Shown here: one piece after another, positions 1-9,239 of the stretch
How the letters are laid out: every line of letters begins with the position of its first letter
Numbering within the stretch: position 1 is the first letter of the stretch
From: Negativicutes bacterium
GTDB taxonomy: Bacteria > Bacillota > Negativicutes > Anaeromusales > Anaeromusaceae
Assembly (NCBI GenBank): GCA_009929485.1
Contig: SAAJ01000016.1
Location: 1-64,000, forward strand
Direction of reading: 5' to 3'
Length of the DNA: 64,000 nt
Program-made: the position numbers and the translations under genes
The notes under the pieces: generated by a model
Seen by the model: only the letters and a program-made list of their open reading frames with translations
The model's database searches: none
What the model was told of the DNA's origin: nothing

Positions 1-1082
1 AGAGCCAGAACGCAAGCGCGGCCAGCACTTAGGCCGGGAAGACCGAGGCGCTATTCAGCACTTAAAGAAGCAAGGTTACTCATTGCGCAAGATCGCCCAA
101 GCCATCAATTGCTCGCCAAGTACAGTTATGAATGAGCTGCGCCGGGGAACACCGCTGCGCAAAAGCCACAGAGGTCGTGCGCCCGAATACAACGCCAAAC
201 GAGGCCACGCGGTCTACAAGACCAACAGACAGCGCTGCAAGAAAACACATCGCATAACGGAGTGCTCGGCCTTTATCAAATGGGTGGTTAAAGAAGTTCG
301 CAGCCATAAGTGGTCCTTAGATGCTTGTGTAGGCCATGCAAAGCTTCATAACAAATTCCCTAAAGAGCAGATGGTTTGTACCAAAACGCTATATAACGAG
401 CTGGCATCTGGTAACCTGCCGCTGTCGCTCTTTGATGTGCCGGAAGTGCTTAAACGCAAACGCCGAAAGACTAAAACCCATGAGCATAAACGACTGAAGG
501 GCCGTAGTATCGATGAGCGTCCCGCTATTGTTGAGGAACGTATCGAGTTAGGGCATTGGGAAGCCGATACGGTGGTTGGCCAGCGCAATGGTAAAGAAGC
601 TGTCGTTTTGACGCTGATTGAACGCGTCACAGACCATTATCTTGCCATTCACATCCCTGGCAAAACCAGTGAAGCTGTGATGAATGCCATGAAGCAGCTA
701 TACAGCGAGTATGGCGGCCAATTCAGTACCATTTTCAAAACAATAACCACTGATAACGGCCCTGAGTTTGAAGATTTTGCAGACGTTCAGCAATGGGGCA
801 CGGACGTTTTCTTTGCACATCCTTATTCATCTTGGGAAAGAGCCGTAAACGAAAGGCATAACGGCCTCTTACGCAGGTACATTCCAAAAGGCGTTTCTAT
901 GGAGCGGTATACTTCTGAAGATGTGTTGGGATTTGCTGATAATATAAATTCTCTTCCGCGCAAACGCCTCGGATATAGGACCCCCGAGGAGCTTTTCGAA
1001 GACTTTCTCGACTCTATTTATGCTGCTTAATTTAAACTACCGTTCTACTTTACCAAAGTGTTCAACTTGCACTTGCAATTTA
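1..1082 (+). mobile_element. Right part of an IS30-family insertion sequence
   Basis: The transposase gene plus about 50 bases of downstream flank form the right part of the element. The segment 1050-1080 (GTTCAACTTGCACTTGCAAT and flanks) is the probable right terminal inverted repeat, judging by its position after the transposase stop and by where the chemoreceptor protein stops looking like its family. The exact end could be a few bases either side. The left end and any target duplication are outside the window. Confidence 0.7.
2..1030 (+). CDS. IS30-family transposase, 5' end outside the window
   Basis: This is a DDE transposase that cuts and joins the ends of its own insertion sequence. 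The reading frame is open from base 2, so the first residues lie to the left of the window; a TTG at 83 is internal, not a start. The visible 342 residues begin with an HTH segment (GYSLRKIAQ...STVMNELRRG), as in IS30 transposases, and contain the catalytic triad in order: D in WEADTVVG, D in TDNGPEF and E in NERHNGLLRRY. The conserved YIPKG and YRTPEE blocks near the C-terminus also fit the family. The gene faces the minus-strand chemoreceptor gene and ends only 14 bases from that gene's stop codon, because the element inserted into it. Family identification is firm; activity is not known. Confidence 0.93.
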   Translation, partial: EPERKRGQHLGREDRGAIQHLKKQGYSLRKIAQAINCSPSTVMNELRRGTPLRKSHRGRAPEYNAKRGHAVYKTNRQRCKKTHRITECSAFIKWVVKEVRSHKWSLDACVGHAKLHNKFPKEQMVCTKTLYNELASGNLPLSLFDVPEVLKRKRRKTKTHEHKRLKGRSIDERPAIVEERIELGHWEADTVVGQRNGKEAVVLTLIERVTDHYLAIHIPGKTSEAVMNAMKQLYSEYGGQFSTIFKTITTDNGPEFEDFADVQQWGTDVFFAHPYSSWERAVNERHNGLLRRYIPKGVSMERYTSEDVLGFADNINSLPRKRLGYRTPEELFEDFLDSIYAA

Positions 1083-2565
1083 CGGCCAAGTTTTCAATAG
1101 AAGCGACAATTTGGGAGAATTGCCTGCCTGCGGCGTCGACGCTGTTGGCGCCATCCAGCAGAACGGAACCGGCGCTATTGGTGGTAGCAAGCGCTTGGAC
1201 CATACTGCGTTCGTTTTCTGCAATCAACTCGCCAATATTACCGGCGGCTTTGGCGCTGTCTTCGGCCAGTTTGCGCACTTCTTCGGCGACAACGGCAAAG
1301 CCCCGTCCCGCTTCGCCGGCTCGAGCCGCCTCAATTGCGGCGTTTAAGGCCAGAAGGTTGGTCTGGTCGGCAATGGCGGTAATGACGCCGACAATTTCCG
1401 CGATCTTCTTAGAGCCTTCTTCCAGGTGGGTCATGGTTTGCTTGACTGCTTCCGAATTTTGGGCGGCGTCTTGGATTTTATGTACTGCTTCCCGAACGGC
1501 GGCGCCGCCGTCTTCAGCCGTCTTGGCGGCTGCGGCCGCTTCTTGAGCCAGGTTTTCTACGGTAGCCGAAACCTCCTGGGTGCTGGCCGAAATTTCTTGA
1601 ATGGCTGCGGACGTCTTTTCTACGTGCTGCTGCTGGCCTTTTGCTGCTTCGGCGACAATGGCCAGAGACGCTGTGATTTGCTGGGCTGCTTCAGCGCATT
1701 GGGCTTCGTTGGCGGTCAATTCTTCCGCCGCCGAGGCTACTTGATCAGCGGAAGTGATGGAAGTGCTGACCAAATGGCGCAGCTTTCCTTGCATGCCGTT
1801 AAAAGAATTCGTTAGTTGTCCTATTTCATCTTGCCCTTCGATGGCGAGGTCTTTGCCGGATAAATCGCCTGCGGCTACATCGCCGGCGCGGCGGGTGACA
1901 GCCTGCAGGGAAGCAGAGATATGGCCTGCCAGCCAGAAGGAAAAGCAAGCGCCGCAGAAAAGGGCGGCCAGGGAAAAGCCAAGCAGCAGCCAGCGGCTGC
2001 TGGAAGTCATGGCCTCGGCTCGTTCTTTAGCGATAAGAGCGCTTTGTTCAGCATGCTCGTTTAAGGTGAGCAGCAGTTCGTTGGCCTTGTCCAGATTGGG
2101 CTGCGCTTGGGAGAAATAAGTAGACCAGGCGGCGGCGTTTTGCCCTGCATTCCGCAGCTCAAAAGCGCTCTTGCGGGCAGCGACGGCTTTTTGGTTGGCT
2201 TCTCTTGCTTGAGCCAGCAAGTTCCGGTCTTCCGGGCTGAGGTCAACTTTTTCCAAACGGCTGATAAGCTCTGTACGGGTTTGTGAATATTTCTCCGCTT
2301 TTTTTAGTAAATCCGTCTGCTGTTCTTGGTTTAAAGGCGCTAGCAAATAGGTAGTGATCGATACTTCAATGCCGCGAGTATAGGTGCGAATGGCGTTGAC
2401 TAAGGATGCCTGCTGCATTTCCTTGGCGTGCAGTGAATTCAATTCCTCCGTCAACTGATTGGTTACATAGAGGCCCACTGCGCTGCTTAAAAGCAGAAAC
2501 AGCCCTAGCAGGGCAGCGACGCTAAGAACTTTTAAGCGTATGTTCCAATTGCGGAAAGCTGACAT
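1045..2565 (-). pseudogene. Methyl-accepting chemotaxis protein, 3' end removed by IS30
   Basis: This is a transmembrane chemoreceptor that would pass ligand signals to CheA/CheW. Visible parts are TM1 (about residues 13-34), a four-helix-bundle periplasmic domain (about 35-190), TM2 (about 192-214), a HAMP linker, and a signalling domain with the conserved hairpin tip ([19 protein letters not shown]) around 395-420. After the tip the descending helix breaks off at ...ENLAVN. The last ten residues ([10 protein letters not shown]) and the stop codon are encoded by the IS30 end. Full-length receptors have some 60-80 more residues here, including the second methylation helix, so signalling is probably lost. 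A good SD (AGGAGG) precedes the start. It lies 29 bases behind the HD-GYP gene and is probably in its transcript. Confidence 0.85.
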
Positions 2566-2594
2566 AGTTAAACACCTCCTGGCGTGAAGCCAAT

Positions 2595-3548
2595 TTAATG
2601 AATATCGGGTAACGAGAGCAGGCAGGCGACTACTTTTTCGTCAAATTGGCTGCCGCATCCCTGTTGAATAATGGAAAGAGCCTGTTCTTTTGACATGGCC
2701 GGACGGTAGACTCGGTGTGCGGTAAGGGCTTCAAAAACATCGGCTACGCTGAGAATACGCGCCAAAAGCGGGATGTCATCGCCGCTGCGCTGGGTAGGAT
2801 AGCCACTGCCGTTCATCCATTCGTGATGGTAGAGGACATAGTCGGCAAGATGTGCAAACCGGTTCACTTTGCACAGAACATCATAGCCGATGCGAGGATG
2901 TTCTTGAATTTGCAGGCGCTCTGTTTCGGTAAGACGGCCAGGTTTGAGCAGCACGGACTCGGGGATGCCAATTTTTCCGATGTCGTGCAAAAGAGCGGCC
3001 GTGGAAAGATCATCCAGCTTGTTTGAAGGTAAGCCCAACTGCTGTCCCAGCTTAAGGGCGATGGAGCAGGTGTTGGCCGAATGGCGTCCTGTATAGGCGT
3101 CGCGTTTTTCAATGAGTTCCGCAAAAGCAAAAATGGTTTGCGTAAAGGTAGTTTCGTTATCTTGCTGCAAGGTCAAGGTAGCCGTAGTGTCCAGATCCAC
3201 CTCAAGCACATAAGCGATTTCACCGTTGACGGCAAAGACGGGAATGGCTGTTTGCTCCAGCCGGACCAAGCGTTGGTCTTCTGTAAAATTCAACTTTTCT
3301 TGCGTTTCTACACGGCCGCTGGCGAAAGCTTGGGCGACGGCGCACTGCGGGCAGCGCTCAGAGCGTCCGATCCATTCGTAGCAATGTCTGGCGTAAGCCT
3401 CCGGCGGCGTGGGGCCGTTGCTGCGCACCGAGGCTGTGTTACGGTACAGTATGTAGTAGTTGCGGTCGATTTTTGAGACCGGACAAGGAAATTGGTCTAA
3501 AATGCTTTCTGGCATAGGCTGAGGCAGCGACATAAAGGTTTTCAGCAT
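2595..3548 (-). CDS. HD-GYP phosphodiesterase with N-terminal PAS-like sensor
   Basis: This is a predicted cyclic-di-GMP phosphodiesterase of 317 residues. The N-terminal part (about 10-125) looks like a PAS-type sensor and holds four cysteines (C22, C56, C66, C69, the last two as CPQC), which could bind a metal or respond to redox; that role is inference. The C-terminal HD-GYP domain has the HD pair at 188-189 in HDIGKIG and the GYP loop in GSGYP (247-251), with histidines of YHHE between, so the catalytic set looks complete. It is not a receiver-domain protein. A good SD precedes the ATG. It is followed by the truncated chemoreceptor, linking c-di-GMP and chemotaxis signalling in one transcript. 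Confidence 0.88.
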   Translation of the reverse strand: MLKTFMSLPQPMPESILDQFPCPVSKIDRNYYILYRNTASVRSNGPTPPEAYARHCYEWIGRSERCPQCAVAQAFASGRVETQEKLNFTEDQRLVRLEQTAIPVFAVNGEIAYVLEVDLDTTATLTLQQDNETTFTQTIFAFAELIEKRDAYTGRHSANTCSIALKLGQQLGLPSNKLDDLSTAALLHDIGKIGIPESVLLKPGRLTETERLQIQEHPRIGYDVLCKVNRFAHLADYVLYHHEWMNGSGYPTQRSGDDIPLLARILSVADVFEALTAHRVYRPAMSKEQALSIIQQGCGSQFDEKVVACLLSLPDIH

Positions 3549-3608
3549 AGTGTGATTCTCCTGTTAGCTGTTTAGCCGTGAAACGGGCTTTAAAAAATAT
3601 TGAAAAAG

Positions 3609-3637
3609 AAGCCCATATTGTGCAACAATATGGGCTT
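3609..3637 (-). terminator. Rho-independent terminator of the exporter operon
   Basis: Twelve-base perfect arms (AAGCCCATATTG and its complement) enclose a five-base loop. Read on the minus strand, the hairpin is followed by a T-rich tail. It lies about 115 bases after the permease stop and ahead of the HD-GYP gene. Confidence 0.75.
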
Positions 3638-3750
3638 CGTAGTGCATATACTATTAAATATATGTTCAGTATAACATACATAGGATAATTGGACTAGAAA
3701 AGAGAGCTGAAAAAATCAAAGAAGTACTATTCTGAATTGCGGGAAATCTG

Positions 3751-4971
3751 CTATTCGTAACGCAACGCGTCGATAGGGTCTAGGAGCGCGGCTTTTCTGG
3801 CGGGGTAAATGCCGAAAAACAGTCCGATCACGACAGTAATGCCGAAGGAAGCGCCGATGGAGAGCGGCGAAATGACAGTCTGCCAGCCGAAGACCGAGGT
3901 AATGGCGTAAGCGGCGCCGATGCCGAGAAAGATGCCTACTAAACCGCCGCTGACGCTGACCACCATGGCTTCGATGAGAAACTGCAGCAGGATGTTGCTG
4001 AAGGTGGCGCCGATGGCTTTGCGGATGCCGATCTCCCGGGTGCGTTCGGTGACGGATACCAGCATGATATTCATAATGCCGATGCCGCCGACCAAGAGGG
4101 AGATGGCGGCAATGGCACCTAAGAAGATGGTCATGGTGCCGGTGGTTTCCTGCATCGTGCTCATCAGCGCTGTCAAGTTACGGACGGAAAAATCATTTTC
4201 CGCTGTCGCCGCCAAGTGATGGCGGGAGCGCAAGAGGGTTGTAATGTCTTCTTGGGCCTTGTCTAATAAATCTTCACGTTCCATTTGTACGCTGATCGAG
4301 TGAATATACGTAATGCCCAGCAGGCGTTCCTGGGCGGTTGTGATGGGGATGATGGCAATATCATCTTGATCTTGCCCCATGGAGGATTGGCCTTTGGCGT
4401 CTAGGACGCCGATGACGCGGAACGGCGCCTTGTCAATTCGAATCATTTTGCCAACGGCGGAAGCGTTGCCAAAGAGATTGGTAGCGACCGTGTTGCCTAG
4501 CACCACCACCCGGGCGCGGTCATTTTCGTCACGGCTGCTGATAAAGGAGCCGGCAGCCAGAGTATAGCTGCGGATGGCCTGTTGGTCCGGCGTCGTTCCC
4601 TGTACCGAGGTTTTCCAGTTTTGATTGCCATAGACCAGCTGGTAGGAGGAACTGACTGCGGGAGCTAGGTTGGCGATGCCGCTGACCGATTTGCCGATGG
4701 CTTTGGCATCCGTATAGGTGAGGGTGATATTGGAGCCGGCCGCCTGGCGGACGCCGCCGCCGGCGGAAGAGCTGGCACCAGGCATGACGACAAGCAGATT
4801 GCTGCCCAGGCTGGAAATAGACGATTGAACTTTCTGCTGTACTCCCAGACCGATGGAAATCATGGCGATAACGGCGCCGACGCCGATGATGATGCCCAGC
4901 ATGGTCAGGGCGGTGCGCAGTTTATTGGCGATCAGGCCCTCCCAGGCGATAAGTATGCTTTCCCAAAACAT
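3751..4971 (-). CDS. MacB-type ABC transporter permease
   Basis: This is the membrane subunit of a tripartite-like export ABC transporter of the MacB/LolCE/YknZ family, 406 residues. It shows the family layout: TM1 at about residues 17-40, a large extracytoplasmic MacB core domain (about 45-270), then three TM helices in the C-terminal third. The conserved VTERTREIGIRKAIGA segment, contacted by the ATPase, precedes the penultimate helices. The ATPase is a separate protein, as in Bacillota, not fused as in E. coli MacB. Its SD lies inside the last codons of the ATPase gene, two bases away, so translation is coupled. The substrate is unknown; antibiotics, peptides and lipids are all possible for the family. 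Confidence 0.9.
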   Translation of the reverse strand: MFWESILIAWEGLIANKLRTALTMLGIIIGVGAVIAMISIGLGVQQKVQSSISSLGSNLLVVMPGASSSAGGGVRQAAGSNITLTYTDAKAIGKSVSGIANLAPAVSSSYQLVYGNQNWKTSVQGTTPDQQAIRSYTLAAGSFISSRDENDRARVVVLGNTVATNLFGNASAVGKMIRIDKAPFRVIGVLDAKGQSSMGQDQDDIAIIPITTAQERLLGITYIHSISVQMEREDLLDKAQEDITTLLRSRHHLAATAENDFSVRNLTALMSTMQETTGTMTIFLGAIAAISLLVGGIGIMNIMLVSVTERTREIGIRKAIGATFSNILLQFLIEAMVVSVSGGLVGIFLGIGAAYAITSVFGWQTVISPLSIGASFGITVVIGLFFGIYPARKAALLDPIDALRYE

Positions 4972-4973
4972 GC

Positions 4974-5666
4974 CTAGGCCTCCTCTTCGCGTTGTGAGTC
5001 TTGCACTATTTGGCCGTCGCGCATTTGGATGGTGCGCAGCGCATAGGCGGCGATATCCGGCTCGTGGGTAACCATGATCAATGTACGGCCATGCCGGTGC
5101 AACGCGGTAAAAATATCCATAATTTCCAAGCTGGATTTGGTATCTAAGTTGCCAGTGGGCTCGTCGGCGATGAGAATGGGAGGATCGTTGACAAGGGCCC
5201 GGGCGATGGCCACCCGCTGCCGCTGGCCGCCGGAGAGCTCATTGGGCCGATGATGCATGCGGTCTCCCAGGCCGACTTTTTCCAGATGCTGCGCTGCGCG
5301 CTCCAGCCGTTCTTTTTTTGGCATATTGGCATATACCAAGGGTAAAGCAACATTTTGCAGGGCCGACATGCGCGGCAGCAAGTTAAAATTCTGGAAAACA
5401 AAGCCTAATTTGGCGTTGCGCACAGCGGCCAAAGCGGATTCGTCCAAAGTAGCTACCTCCTTGCCTTCCAATTGGTAAGAACCGCTCGTCGGGCGGTCTA
5501 GGCAGCCGACAATATTCATTAGAGTGGACTTGCCGGAACCGGAAGAGCCGATAATCGCGACAAATTCGCCGCTGTCAATACCTAGGGTGACATGGTTTAA
5601 GGCATGGACTGCGGTATCGCCCATGTGGTATGTTTTGGTGATGTCCTTTAAAACAATAATGCTCAT
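4974..5666 (-). CDS. MacB/LolD-type ABC transporter ATP-binding protein
   Basis: This 230-residue protein is the nucleotide-binding subunit that powers the adjacent permease. It has a Walker [10 protein letters not shown] (about 40-48), the signature LSGGQRQR (about 146), Walker [13 protein letters not shown] (about 165) and the switch histidine in VTHEPDIA. The GNLD extension after Walker B is typical of the MacB/LolD branch. It starts at an ATG with SD AAGGAG, ten bases after the membrane-fusion gene, and the permease follows two bases after its stop. All three are therefore one operon. Confidence 0.93.
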   Translation of the reverse strand: MSIIVLKDITKTYHMGDTAVHALNHVTLGIDSGEFVAIIGSSGSGKSTLMNIVGCLDRPTSGSYQLEGKEVATLDESALAAVRNAKLGFVFQNFNLLPRMSALQNVALPLVYANMPKKERLERAAQHLEKVGLGDRMHHRPNELSGGQRQRVAIARALVNDPPILIADEPTGNLDTKSSLEIMDIFTALHRHGRTLIMVTHEPDIAAYALRTIQMRDGQIVQDSQREEEA

Positions 5667-5676
5667 GGCGTGCTCC

Positions 5677-6756
5677 TTAAAGGCGAGGCGGCGGCCCTTG
5701 GTTGCTGCTCGCTGTTTTGGCTTTGGCCGTGGGCAGGATTACTTGCGCTCCTTCGTCCAAACCGCTGCTGATTTCTACTTTTTCATCATTGCTTAAGCCG
5801 GTTTCTACGGTGACATTGATGGCTTTACCGTCTTGCAGCACCTGTAATGTTTTGCGGCCGCCTTCTTCTTTAATTGCACCGGTAGGTACGGCCAGCACCT
5901 GATCCCGTTTGGAAATCAGAATGCTTACCCTGGCGGTCATTGTCGGGAAGAGCAGGCCGTCAGAGGAGTTAATGTCTACATATACCGGATAATAAATGAC
6001 ATTGGAGGTGGTAGTGGCGCTGCGGGAAATATTGCTTACTACGCCAGTGAAAGTTCGATTAGGGTACGCGTCTACGGTGAAGCTTACTTGTTGGCCGTTT
6101 TGCACCTTGCCGATGTCGGTTTCATCCACCATAACCTTGATCTGCATTTTAGACATATCGGCAATGGTCATGATGACCTGCGGCGTGGATATACCTTGAG
6201 CGACCGTTTGGCCTTCCGGCGTGGGTTTGCCAACGACCAGCCCGGTAATGGGGGAGGTAATAACATAGTAGCCGAGCTGCGAAGCGTAGTTGTCGTAATT
6301 GGCTTTGGCTACAAGGTAATTGGTGCGGTCCGCGTCGAGTTGTTGTTCCGATTCGCCGCCCCCCGCGGCGAGCTGGCGGCTGCGGGCGTAAATGGATTCG
6401 TAGTTGGCAAGCTGCGCCCGGTATTGGGCTACTTGCGCCTGGAGGCTGCTGTCGTCGAGAACGACGAGCACCTGCCCGGCGGTGACCCAGTCATTTTCTT
6501 TTACTCGCAGTTCTCGGATGAGGCCGGTTACGCGCGAAGAAATATCGACCGAGTTCACGGCGGAAATGGTGCCTGTAGCAGACACTACGCTCTGAATGGT
6601 TTCGCGGCCGACGGTTGTTGTGTTGATACTGGGAACAGAGGCCGCCTTTTGGCGCGCTTGATACCACCAGGCGCCGCCTGCTGCAAAAACGAGAATGAGG
6701 GCCAGGGCAATATATTTTTTAGGAACGGCGTGAAGCGGATTTTTAATGATGGCCAC
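5677..6756 (-). CDS. MacA/YknX-type membrane fusion protein
   Basis: This is the periplasmic adaptor of the exporter, 359 residues. An N-terminal membrane anchor (about 15-33) is followed by a biotinyl-lipoyl half ([21 protein letters not shown]), an alpha-helical hairpin (about 105-170), the second lipoyl half ([11 protein letters not shown]), a beta-barrel and a membrane-proximal domain ending in a proline-rich tail. It is first in the operon. The only standard start codon is GTG at 6756, but the SD (AGGAG) runs straight into it with no spacer. An ATC codon lies five or six bases after the SD. The real start is therefore uncertain by two codons. Confidence 0.88.
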   Translation of the reverse strand: MAIIKNPLHAVPKKYIALALILVFAAGGAWWYQARQKAASVPSINTTTVGRETIQSVVSATGTISAVNSVDISSRVTGLIRELRVKENDWVTAGQVLVVLDDSSLQAQVAQYRAQLANYESIYARSRQLAAGGGESEQQLDADRTNYLVAKANYDNYASQLGYYVITSPITGLVVGKPTPEGQTVAQGISTPQVIMTIADMSKMQIKVMVDETDIGKVQNGQQVSFTVDAYPNRTFTGVVSNISRSATTTSNVIYYPVYVDINSSDGLLFPTMTARVSILISKRDQVLAVPTGAIKEEGGRKTLQVLQDGKAINVTVETGLSNDEKVEISSGLDEGAQVILPTAKAKTASSNQGPPPRL

Positions 6757-6831
6757 CTCCTGCTAAAATAACCGCATCGCGGCAAGGTACTTATGTATAT
6801 CTTGAATTATGAATTTTCATTGTTACAATTT

Positions 6832-6848
6832 TGTGTCTGTTCTGTGTC
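6832..6848. promoter_or_regulatory. Candidate response-regulator site (tandem TGTGTC)
   Basis: Two TGTGTC hexamers start at 6832 and 6843, 11 bases apart, in the gap between the exporter operon and the divergent response regulator. Spacing of about one helical turn is usual for tandem OmpR-family half-sites. The regulator next door is of that family, so it may bind here and control both directions. This is inference from spacing only. Confidence 0.35.
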
Positions 6849-6946
6849 GGTCCTCTGATATTTCGCGTTAAGCCTCTGAGATGGTTGATTTTGCCTGTTG
6901 AGAACCGTATGCTAAATAAGAGAAGTCACAAAAGGAGCGTTGCCAT

Positions 6947-7615
6947 ATGGAACGAACCATCTTGGTAGTGGATGATGAAGAGCGGATGCGCAAGTTAATC
7001 GGAGATTTTTTGCGGCGCGAAGGCTATCAAATAGTGGAAGCCGGCGATGGCCGGCAGGCGCTGGAACGGTTGAGTACGGAAAGAGTGGACTTGGTTATTT
7101 TGGATGTCATGATGCCGGAGCAGGACGGCTGGACCGTGTGTCGGGAGCTTCGCCGCACCAGCGACATTCCGGTGATTATGCTGACGGCGCGCAGCGAGGA
7201 GATGGACCAGCTCTTTGCGTTTGAATTGGGAGCGGATGAATATGTGACCAAGCCCTTCAGCCCCAAAATTTTGACGGCCCGCGTTAATGCGCTGTTTCGG
7301 CGCCTAGATGGCGGCGGACGGGCTATGCTGCCTGGAGGTCTTAGTATTGACGCGGCGGCCAGGCAGGTATTTATTGACGGACAGCCGCTGGAACTGAGCC
7401 CGAAGGAATATGAGCTGCTCAGCTATTTAGTGGAACATCGGGGCAAGGCGCTCAGCCGTCAGCAGATATTGAACCAGGTTTGGAACTACGACTACTATGG
7501 AGACTTGCGTACCGTAGATACCCATATTACCCGTTTGCGGGGCAAACTGGGCGATCAAGCTGCGCTGGTGCAGACCATTCGCGGCTATGGCTATCGTTTT
7601 GAGGGGGAACGCTAA
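6947..7615 (+). CDS. OmpR/VanR-type response regulator
   Basis: This is a 222-residue DNA-binding regulator. The receiver domain (1-115) has the acidic pair D9-D10, phospho-acceptor D53 in ILDVMMPEQDG, the conserved T of LTARS and K of TKPFSP. The OmpR-type winged helix (about 125-220) ends in the typical RTVDTHITRLRGKL and IRGYGYRFE motifs. The ATG follows SD AAAGGAG. It overlaps the histidine kinase gene (TAATG) and is divergent from the MacA-type operon, which it probably controls. Confidence 0.93.
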   Translation: MERTILVVDDEERMRKLIGDFLRREGYQIVEAGDGRQALERLSTERVDLVILDVMMPEQDGWTVCRELRRTSDIPVIMLTARSEEMDQLFAFELGADEYVTKPFSPKILTARVNALFRRLDGGGRAMLPGGLSIDAAARQVFIDGQPLELSPKEYELLSYLVEHRGKALSRQQILNQVWNYDYYGDLRTVDTHITRLRGKLGDQAALVQTIRGYGYRFEGER

Positions 7616-9132
7616 TGGTTTCCATACGCACGAAACTCTTTGTTTCGCTGTTGGCGCTGGTCTCTTTCTTTGGCATTCTCGTTTGGGTTGTCATTGATTT
7701 TGGCCTGGAGCGTTACTACCTGTGGCAGAAAGAGTCGGTTCTTCTAGTCAGCAGCCGGGCGGTGGCGGACCAATATGACGGTGATCCGGAACGCATTGAA
7801 TTGGAGCTAGAGCGTCTGGCGAGCACCTTGGGCGCTGGCGTCGTCATTTTGGACAAGGATAAAAATGTAAAATACACTTCCTTTGGTCCCCTGCGCGTGC
7901 GGCGCATGACGGGAAGCATAGGTTCCAGCGCCAATGAGCAACTGCATGGACCGCCTAAGCATATTGATAAAGATCGACATTGGGTGGATGAACACACCGT
8001 AGTGGAAACACAGCAGGACTTAGATCTAAAGATCGACTTTCTCGTATGGCGTCATTGGCTGTCTAACGGCGATTCGTTTATTGTGCGGCAGCCGCTCGCG
8101 CCTGTTTCGGAAAGCGCCAATTTGGCAGCTCAGTTTATGCTTTTTGCCGGCTTCATTGCGCTTTTGGCGGGAAGCTGCTGGGCCTTCCTCTTTGCCCGGC
8201 GTTTTACGGCGCCCATTTTGGAGCTGAATCGTATTGCCCAGAGCATGGCTAAACTCGATTTTTCCCAAAAGTGGACAACACAGCGCCGCGATGAGCTGGG
8301 AGAACTGGGGAGCAGCATTAATCACTTGTCAAAACAGTTGGGAGAAGCCATGGATCGATTGCAGGAGCAAAACCGTCAACTACAAGAAGATGTGGAAAAA
8401 GAACGACGCTTGGACCGGATGCGCAAGGATTTCGTTTCTGCAGTGTCCCATGAGTTAAAGACGCCGCTGGCTTTGATTATGGGCTATGCCGAGGGCTTGC
8501 AGGAACATGTGGTTATTGACGAAGAAAGTCAGCGTTACTACTGTTCGGTCATTGCCGATGAGGCGCAGAAGATGGATAAGCTGGTCAAAAGCTTGCTGAA
8601 TTTGTCGCAACTGGAAAGCGGCGCAGGGCATCTGCAGTGGGAGGAATTTGATTTAGCCGGTTTGGCGGTGGATGTGGCTCAGAAATATAAAGCCTTGTTG
8701 GCGGAAAAAGAGATTGCTTTGACTGTGGATGCGGCAACGCCTTGCTTTGTGTATGGCGACGTGCTGGGAGCCGAGCAAATCATAACCAATTTCCTTACGA
8801 ACGCTTTTTCTCATGCCGATGGCGAGCGCAAAGTTCGCCTTTGGCTGGAGCCGGCGGAGCGTCATTGGCGGCTCCGTGTGGAAAATACGGGGAAGTCTAT
8901 TCCTGAGGATAGCTTGGACAAAATTTGGACCAGCTTTTACAAGGTAGATAAGGCCCGCACCCGTCAATACGGCGGTCATGGCCTGGGCTTGTCCATTGTC
9001 CGCGCCATCCAGGAAGCCCATGGCAATGCCTTTGGTGCAGAGAACACGCCGGCTGGAGTGCTCTTCTGGGCTGATTTCGACGAAATCGAGCAGATACCTG
9101 CCAAAAAAGAGATTTCTTCCAAGGGAGAATAG
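7615..9132 (+). CDS. HAMP-containing sensor histidine kinase
   Basis: This 505-residue membrane sensor is partner to the preceding regulator. TM1 lies at about 8-28, an extracytoplasmic sensor region at 30-172, TM2 at 173-195, HAMP at 196-248 and a coiled coil at 245-270. The HisKA domain has phospho-acceptor H279 in SHELKTPLALIMG. The HATPase domain shows NFLTNAFSHA (N box), DKIWTSFYKVDKAR and the GHGLGLSIV G box. The start codon overlaps the regulator's stop by one base. The extracytoplasmic part shows no family I recognise. Its position opposite a drug/peptide-type exporter suggests it senses envelope stress or an exported compound; that is inference. Confidence 0.93.
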   Translation: MVSIRTKLFVSLLALVSFFGILVWVVIDFGLERYYLWQKESVLLVSSRAVADQYDGDPERIELELERLASTLGAGVVILDKDKNVKYTSFGPLRVRRMTGSIGSSANEQLHGPPKHIDKDRHWVDEHTVVETQQDLDLKIDFLVWRHWLSNGDSFIVRQPLAPVSESANLAAQFMLFAGFIALLAGSCWAFLFARRFTAPILELNRIAQSMAKLDFSQKWTTQRRDELGELGSSINHLSKQLGEAMDRLQEQNRQLQEDVEKERRLDRMRKDFVSAVSHELKTPLALIMGYAEGLQEHVVIDEESQRYYCSVIADEAQKMDKLVKSLLNLSQLESGAGHLQWEEFDLAGLAVDVAQKYKALLAEKEIALTVDAATPCFVYGDVLGAEQIITNFLTNAFSHADGERKVRLWLEPAERHWRLRVENTGKSIPEDSLDKIWTSFYKVDKARTRQYGGHGLGLSIVRAIQEAHGNAFGAENTPAGVLFWADFDEIEQIPAKKEISSKGE

Positions 9133-9137
9133 GCGTA

Positions 9138-9177
9138 AAACAGCTCCGCGGCGTTGGTTAACGCTGCGGAGCTGTTT
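9138..9177 (+). terminator. Terminator after the histidine kinase gene
   Basis: Eighteen-base arms with one mismatch (AAACAGCTCCGCGGCGTT and its partner) enclose the loop GGTT, with As before and Ts after. It lies six bases past the stop and could serve both convergent genes. Confidence 0.7.
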
Positions 9178-9239
9178 GCTCATTCGAGCCCTCTGATTAC
9201 TTTCGTGGCTGTTCGAATTTTCGTATGCCTGAACCCCTG

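Noticed and set aside
3549..3680. Riboswitch before the HD-GYP gene
   Set aside because: The hairpin is a simple palindrome with a T-tail directed to the exporter operon; no further structure is seen.
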